A DNA stretch of 9,521 nt from Saprospiraceae bacterium (GTDB taxonomy: Bacteria; Bacteroidota; Bacteroidia; Chitinophagales; Saprospiraceae): positions 1-9,521 of the forward strand of contig JALZVN010000056.1 of assembly GCA_023299965.1 (NCBI GenBank), written 5' to 3'. The notes under the pieces are model-generated. The model had not been told where the DNA came from. It saw nothing but the letters and a program-made list of their open reading frames with translations, and searched no databases. A program made the position numbers and the translations under genes. Below are positions 5,598 through 9,521 of this stretch, in pieces. How positions within the stretch are numbered: the first letter of the stretch is position 1; each line of letters starts with the position of its first letter.

Positions 5598-5895
5598 CGC
5601 AAAAATTTTGCTTCGTGTATTGATAAAGCCATTGCCGCCAAGCCAGAAGATTTAGTAGCTTATAAGACAAAGATTACGGCAGCCGCTGAAAAGTACGAAA
5701 ATGACGCTGTAGGATCTGGCAAAGGAGGCTATAGAAGTACCGCATTTTTCTCTCAACTCAAGGGGATGACAATGACAGGATACTGCACTTCTGAAGATAT
5801 TTGCTCTAATGTGCTCGTTTAAGACCCTATTCCATGCGATTATATAGGTTGTTACCCATTAGAAAAGACAGAAGGGCACGCTTTGGACGGAATAA
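5598..5895 (+). pseudogene. 3' fragment of a gluconate 2-dehydrogenase subunit 3-like gene
   Basis: The frame through GCT 5610 reads ASCIDKAIAAKPEDL, then KYENDAVGSGKGG, then FFSQLKGMTMTGYCTSE. This resembles the C-terminal half of the gluconate 2-dehydrogenase subunit 3 family, the small partner of GMC dehydrogenases. TAA at 5820-5822 interrupts it where a Tyr codon is expected before DPIP. The frame then resumes as DPIPCDYIGCYPLEKTEGHA. An extra T near 5882-5884 shifts the end: without it the frame reads GHAWTE and stops at TAA 5893-5895. The start codon, signal region and N-terminal half are absent. The product cannot be made. Its tail now carries a possible -33 element for the next gene. 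Confidence 0.6.
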
Positions 5896-5918
5896 AAACC
5901 TCCAATAGTTTATCTTTG
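5882..5918 (+). promoter_or_regulatory. Probable promoter of the rhodanese/SulP unit
   Basis: TATCTTTG at 5911-5918 is an exact -7 element (TAnnTTTG). The best -33 candidate, TTTG at 5882-5885, lies 25 bases upstream, slightly beyond the usual 17-23. A start near 5922 would give a leader of about 30 bases. The purine-rich AAGAAG stretches before the ATG at 5952 could help ribosome binding. Confidence 0.45.
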
Positions 5919-5951
5919 TTGTACTATTAAGAAGTAATAAGAAGATATCAT

Positions 5952-7364
5952 ATGATTATAGAACAAATATATACGGGCTGTTTGGCTCAAGGAGCTTATT
6001 ATATAGAAAGTAAGGGAGAGGCTGCGATCATCGATCCATTGAGAGAGTCCGATCCGTATATCCAAATGGCAGAGAAAAAAGGCGCCAAAATCAAATATGT
6101 TTTTGAAACGCACTTTCATGCAGATTTTGTTTCTGGTCATATAGATCTAGCGGGTAAGGCTGGAGCTCAAATCGTATATGGTCCTCTAGCAGAGACCAAG
6201 TATGAAAAGCACATGGCGAAGGATGGAGAAGAATTCTCTATCGGAGATTTGACCATCAGAGTGCTTCATACTCCTGGACACACTATGGAAAGTACTACTT
6301 ATCTATTGCTGGATGAAAATAAAAACCCACACGCTATCTTCACAGGCGATACGCTTTTTATAGGCGATGTAGGTCGTCCGGATCTAGCACAGAAGGCAGG
6401 TTCCATGACAAAAGAAGATTTAGCAGGAATGTTATATGACAGCCTTCGCGAAAAAATAATGGTATTGCCTGATAAGGTACTAGTATACCCAGCGCACGGT
6501 GCGGGTTCTGCTTGTGGAAAAAACATGAGCAAAGAAACATTTGACACCTTAGGCAATCAAAAGAAGACCAATTATGCCCTTCAGGTCGATTTGGATAAAG
6601 CTGGCTTTATAAGCCAAGTAACTGAAGGACTAGCTCCCCCTCCACAATACTTCGCAAAGAATGCGAGTATGAATAAGGAAGGTTACTTAGATTTAGAATC
6701 CATCAAACAGCAAGGCTCTCGCAAGTTATCACCAGCTGAATTTGAAGAAGCTGCGAATCAGCAGGATGCTTTAATGCTAGATGTGAGAAATAAAGAAACC
6801 TTTGTAGAAGGCTATATCCCTAATTCTATATTTATAGGTTTAGATGGTAGCTTTGCTCCCTGGGTTGGGGCACTGATTATCGACATCAAACAACCTATTT
6901 TATTGATTACAGAGAAGGGTAAAGAAGAAGAAGCCATAACTAGATTAGCTAGAGTAGGGTATGACAATACGATAGGATATCTTGACGGTGGTTTTGAAGC
7001 TTGGAAGTCTGCGGGTAGAGAAGTAGAAACCATAGAATCCATTAAAGCAGAGGAATTTGCAACAAAATTTGAAAATCAACCTACAATTAATGTATTGGAT
7101 GTGCGAAAGCCAGGTGAGTTTTCGGCATCTCATATAAAGAGTGCGCAAAATTTTGCCCTTGACTTCATCAACTCTAATATGAGTGAAATAGACAAGGACA
7201 AAGAATACTTTATTCATTGCGCTGGGGGGTACCGCTCCACTATCAGTAGTTCAATTCTCAAAGCAAGAGGATTTCACAATTTTGTAAATGTTCAAGACAG
7301 TTTTACGAATATTAGCAATACTACTGTGCCTACTGAAGCAGGCGCATCATGCGGGACTCACTAA
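5952..7364 (+). CDS. CstB-like persulfide dioxygenase/sulfurtransferase (MBL fold plus two rhodanese domains)
   Basis: The 470-residue protein has no signal peptide and should be cytosolic. A metallo-beta-lactamase-fold domain (1 to about 245) carries THFHADFVSGH at 53-63, HTPGH at 106-110 and TGDTLFIGDVGRPDL at 131-145. His56, His110 and Asp133 correspond to the His-His-Asp iron site of ETHE1-type persulfide dioxygenases. A first rhodanese domain (about 258-357) lacks the catalytic Cys: the loop is T320-E-K-G. A second (about 363-460) keeps it, Cys423 in CAGGYR. The dioxygenase, inactive rhodanese, active rhodanese order is that of Staphylococcus CstB, which oxidises persulfides to sulfite and thiosulfate. 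The SulP gene begins 21 bases downstream and is probably co-transcribed. The domain calls are firm. The exact reaction is inferred, and generic MBL-fold hydrolase is the fallback. Confidence 0.88.
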   Translation: MIIEQIYTGCLAQGAYYIESKGEAAIIDPLRESDPYIQMAEKKGAKIKYVFETHFHADFVSGHIDLAGKAGAQIVYGPLAETKYEKHMAKDGEEFSIGDLTIRVLHTPGHTMESTTYLLLDENKNPHAIFTGDTLFIGDVGRPDLAQKAGSMTKEDLAGMLYDSLREKIMVLPDKVLVYPAHGAGSACGKNMSKETFDTLGNQKKTNYALQVDLDKAGFISQVTEGLAPPPQYFAKNASMNKEGYLDLESIKQQGSRKLSPAEFEEAANQQDALMLDVRNKETFVEGYIPNSIFIGLDGSFAPWVGALIIDIKQPILLITEKGKEEEAITRLARVGYDNTIGYLDGGFEAWKSAGREVETIESIKAEEFATKFENQPTINVLDVRKPGEFSASHIKSAQNFALDFINSNMSEIDKDKEYFIHCAGGYRSTISSSILKARGFHNFVNVQDSFTNISNTTVPTEAGASCGTH

Positions 7365-7385
7365 CGCAAGTCACAATACAGATAA

Positions 7386-9074
7386 GTGAAACTGCTTCAA
7401 AAGATACCATTATTTAAAAATCTGCGGTTTTACACTGCCAAGGATTTCCAGTATGATCTCATAGCGGGTCTCACTATATCTATACTACTCATTCCACAAG
7501 GGATCTCATACGCCTACCTAGCAGGCTTGCCTCCACAATATGGCTTGTATGCAGGTTTAGCTCCTTTGATTGTTTATGCCTTTTTTGCTTCCACGCCTTA
7601 TTTACAGATAGGGCCAGTAGCTTTGACGTCTTTGTTGATTGTTTCTGGCATTGGGCAGATAAATGGTGTGGAGTTACAATCGGAGCATTATATACAACTG
7701 GTATTGATGACAGGGCTCCTTACTGGGATACTTCAGCTACTGTTAGGTGTTTTTAAACTAGGAATAACTGCCAATTTCTTATCTAAGCCGGTCATTGCGG
7801 GATTTACTTCTGCAGCTGCTATTATTATTACGATCAGTCAGCTCAAAGATATATTTGGTATCAAAATAGGTCAGTATAAATTTTTGCACCAAAAGATACA
7901 TGGTGTATATCAAGCACTGCCTGATATGAATCCTACAGCCGCTATCATGGGCTTTTCGAGTCTACTCTTGATGTATGTCTTACGCAAAATTAATAGAAAA
8001 ATCCCAAGTGCATTAATCGCCTTAGTTATTGGTTCTGTGTGTACATGGGTTTTTCAGCTGGATACCAAAGGATTAAAGATAATCGGAGCAGTAGATATAG
8101 GATTACCTGCTTTTCGCTGGTATATGATTGATTTACCGACGCTTAGATCCATTTTGCCAACTGTAATTACCTTGACTATATTTGGTGCAGTGGAGTGCAT
8201 GACTATATCAAAGGCTATTGCCTCTAAAGATCCCAAGGTTAGAACAAAACCTAATCAAGAGTTTATAGGTATCGGATTATCCAAAATATTTGGAGCCTTC
8301 TTTCAAGCTATGCCCAGTTCAGGTAGTTTTAGCCGTTCAGCGGTAGCACACGACTTGAGCGCCAAGTCTAGCATTGTGAGTCTAATATCTGCCTCCGCAG
8401 TCGCAATAGTACTTTTATTGCTTTCTCCAATACTGCATTTTATTCCTTTTACTATTCTGGCTTCTATCATTATTATCTCGGTGATGAATTTATTTGAGTT
8501 TCAAGAAGCTAAGTTCTTATGGACTTATCATCGAAGAGACTTTTGGAACATGGCGGTTACTTTTTTAGTAACCTTGATCGTTGGTATAGAACAAGGGGTT
8601 TTAGTCGGGGTGGTGCTTTCGATCATCAAGGTACTGATGAAGAGTGCGGAGCCGCACATTGCCATTTTAGGTCGCTTACCTGGCACTACAGTGTACAAAA
8701 ATGTAGATCGCTTCGAAGAGGCTGTAGTTCCTGCTAATATGAAGATTATTCGTTTTGATGATGAACTATATTTTGCCAATGCTGCCTTCTTTGTTGAGAA
8801 GTTCAAAGCCTATGTTAGACCCAACACTAAGGGGATTAAGGTGGTCGTTTTGGACGCTAGTGGAATGAATGGTATTGATAGTGTTGGGATAAGAGCCTTT
8901 GAAGAGGTATTAGATTTTTATACCGAACGTGATATTGAATTTAATGTCTGCCGTGTTATTGGTCCAGTTCGAGATATACTCAAGAAGACTGGCTTGATGG
9001 ATCGCTTAGGGTCAGAAAATAATTTTCTCCAAATCCAAGATGCGGTAGACGATTATGAGCAGGTCACTACCTAA
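7386..9074 (+). CDS. SulP-family inorganic anion permease with STAS domain
   Basis: This is a 562-residue inner-membrane transporter of the SLC26/SulP family, whose members move sulfate, bicarbonate or related anions. The N-terminal segment DLIAGLTISILLIPQGISYA (24-43) is followed by the family signature LPPQYGLYAG at 48-57, QIGPVALTS at 74-82, and many hydrophobic spans to about residue 418. The conserved FFQAMPSSGSFSRSAV stretch is at 305-320. A cytoplasmic STAS domain occupies about 440-555, with LDASGMNGIDSVGIRAF at 489-505. The start is GTG 7386: an in-frame TAA directly precedes it, and the family N-terminus is complete from there. It follows the CstB-like gene by 21 bases, which suggests sulfite, sulfate or thiosulfate as cargo. 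Family membership is secure, but sulfate versus bicarbonate specificity cannot be settled from sequence. Confidence 0.93.
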   Translation: MKLLQKIPLFKNLRFYTAKDFQYDLIAGLTISILLIPQGISYAYLAGLPPQYGLYAGLAPLIVYAFFASTPYLQIGPVALTSLLIVSGIGQINGVELQSEHYIQLVLMTGLLTGILQLLLGVFKLGITANFLSKPVIAGFTSAAAIIITISQLKDIFGIKIGQYKFLHQKIHGVYQALPDMNPTAAIMGFSSLLLMYVLRKINRKIPSALIALVIGSVCTWVFQLDTKGLKIIGAVDIGLPAFRWYMIDLPTLRSILPTVITLTIFGAVECMTISKAIASKDPKVRTKPNQEFIGIGLSKIFGAFFQAMPSSGSFSRSAVAHDLSAKSSIVSLISASAVAIVLLLLSPILHFIPFTILASIIIISVMNLFEFQEAKFLWTYHRRDFWNMAVTFLVTLIVGIEQGVLVGVVLSIIKVLMKSAEPHIAILGRLPGTTVYKNVDRFEEAVVPANMKIIRFDDELYFANAAFFVEKFKAYVRPNTKGIKVVVLDASGMNGIDSVGIRAFEEVLDFYTERDIEFNVCRVIGPVRDILKKTGLMDRLGSENNFLQIQDAVDDYEQVTT

Positions 9075-9090
9075 TGACCCTATAAATGGA

Positions 9091-9295
9091 CTTGTTTGGG
9101 CGTGCCTCAAACGCGCAAAGCCCTATTTTTCCACAAAACCTTCCCGCCATCCAATGCCATTTGAGGCCAGGCTATCCAGCACTTCGCGTTCCGCTACGGT
9201 CCTTTTGCTATCCACCAGCTATGCTAGGACTTCCCGAAGCTCCACTGCGTTCCGTTCGAGACTGCTTCCTATCCTTCACGCATTCTATTTTTGAG
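9091..9295 (-). repeat. GC-rich structured intergenic island B, with complementary ends
   Basis: This island fills most of 9075-9448, where no gene is supported. It starts with TTTGGGCGTGCC and ends with ATCCTTCACGCA; GCGTG (9100-9104) is complementary to CACGC (9277-9281). GCCTCAAA (9104-9111) and TTTGAGGC (9160-9167) form a perfect 8-bp long-range stem. By my count 9121-9240 is about 53% G+C. The layout (GGGCGTG, then GGCTATCC, then CTATCC-TTCACGC) resembles an intergenic element I recall from many Bacteroidota genomes, for which I cannot give a named family. It shares the inverted 9-mer GCGAAGTGC with island A (4082-4090 plus; 9179-9187 minus). It follows the SulP stop and ends in CTATTTTTG, so it may also serve as the 3' end of that transcript. 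Strand is given so that the G-rich side matches island A. Confidence 0.5.
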
Positions 9296-9310
9296 TGTAG
9301 ACCTTCGACT

Positions 9311-9329
9311 TATACTTCATGAAAGTATA
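9311..9329 (+). other. Short hairpin between island B and tRNA-Asn
   Basis: TATACTT (9311-9317) pairs perfectly with AAGTATA (9323-9329) over five bases. No T run follows, so it is not a convincing terminator. Nothing else is visible in 9296-9410. Confidence 0.3.
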
Positions 9330-9410
9330 CCAACTGTAATCTCTTGTAAATGAGTTTTATACCATTTGAGATGTCAAGTTAGAGGAGATAACACAATGAC
9401 CAAAAGGCAT

Positions 9411-9442
9411 AAAAAAAGGTTTCACAGAAACCTGTGAAACCT
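9411..9442 (-). terminator. Rho-independent terminator of tRNA-Asn
   Basis: On the minus strand AGGTTTCACAG (9442-9432) pairs perfectly with CTGTGAAACCT (9427-9417) around a four-base loop. The 11-bp stem is followed by a run of T (9416-9411 read as the complement). It begins six bases beyond the tRNA 3' end and is clearly its terminator. The opposite strand has no T run, so it is not a good terminator for the SulP transcript. Confidence 0.9.
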
Positions 9443-9448
9443 AATTTG

Positions 9449-9521
9449 CGCCTCTTCTAGGACTCGAACCTAGGACCTACGGATTAACAGTCCGGCGCTC
9501 TAACCAGCTGAGCTAAAGAGG
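9449..9521 (-). tRNA. tRNA-Asn(GTT), truncated by one base at the window edge
   Basis: Read on the minus strand, the acceptor 5' arm is CCTCTT, preceded by a G that must lie just past the window. It pairs with AAGAGGC, followed by discriminator G at 9449. The D arm is GCTCAGCTGGTTAGAGC. The anticodon loop is CTGTTAATC, giving anticodon GTT for asparagine. The T arm is CTAGG, TTCGAGT, CCTAG, all paired. G is the expected discriminator base for tRNA-Asn. CCA is not encoded: CAA follows the discriminator, so CCA must be added by the nucleotidyltransferase. No duplication of the tRNA 3' end that would mark an integration site is visible in this window. Confidence 0.96.

Noticed and set aside
8519..8737. 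Plus-strand 72-codon ORF inside the SulP gene
   Set aside because: It lies wholly within the SulP frame in another frame and has no membrane or domain character. The SulP reading is unambiguous there.
9055..9322. Two overlapping plus-strand ORFs of 78-79 codons after the SulP gene
   Set aside because: Both read through the GC-rich structured island in different frames. The peptides are rich in Pro, Ser, Arg and Leu with no domain or plausible start context. The open frames come from the low stop-codon density of GC-rich repeat sequence.
1..9521. CRISPR array, insertion sequence, toxin-antitoxin or defence genes
   Set aside because: No regularly spaced repeats, transposase motifs, terminal inverted repeats with target duplications, or recognisable defence domains were found on either strand.

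Overview
The window reads as chromosomal DNA of a member of the Bacteroidota, probably a Cytophagales- or Flavobacteriales-like marine type (inference). The evidence is low-GC coding DNA, an almost complete lack of Shine-Dalgarno sequences, several exact matches to the Bacteroidota promoter pattern (TTG, 17-23 bases, TAnnTTTG), a TonB-dependent receptor, and remnants of the GMC oxidoreductase / gluconate dehydrogenase subunit 3 pair common in that phylum.

Layout, left to right. Bases 1-53 hold the tail of an upstream transcription unit, possibly a tRNA 3' end, closed by a strong terminator. A promoter then drives a 647-residue TonB-dependent outer-membrane receptor (173-2116). After it come a hairpin and a small, previously uncalled two-helix membrane protein with a TTG start (2251-2424). 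An SDR oxidoreductase follows (2515-3309), with its promoter almost touching its start codon. Next is a lipoprotein-type methionine sulfoxide reductase B with a methionine-pentad linker (3442-3987). A GC-rich, hairpin-dense island and a terminator follow, then a nearly leaderless prfA for release factor 1 (4324-5394). Bases 5395-5951 hold wreckage of a GMC oxidoreductase and of a gluconate 2-dehydrogenase subunit 3-like protein. The right part is a probable two-gene sulfur unit: a CstB-like metallo-beta-lactamase/double-rhodanese protein (5952-7364) and a SulP anion permease (7386-9074). After them come a second GC-rich structured island, a minus-strand terminator, and tRNA-Asn(GTT) on the minus strand, which runs off the window end by one base.

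All protein genes lie on the plus strand, but most appear to be separate units. Only the rhodanese/SulP pair (21-base gap) looks like an operon. Together they suggest persulfide oxidation in the cytoplasm with transport of an inorganic sulfur anion across the inner membrane. MsrB would repair oxidised methionine in the cell envelope. The most unusual items are the methionine-pentad MsrB lipoprotein, the two oppositely oriented GC-rich intergenic islands, the small membrane protein with an overlapping upstream micro-ORF, the gene wreckage with identifiable disabling mutations, and promoters that leave little or no 5' UTR. I do not see a complete undescribed multi-gene system such as a defence or mobile element.
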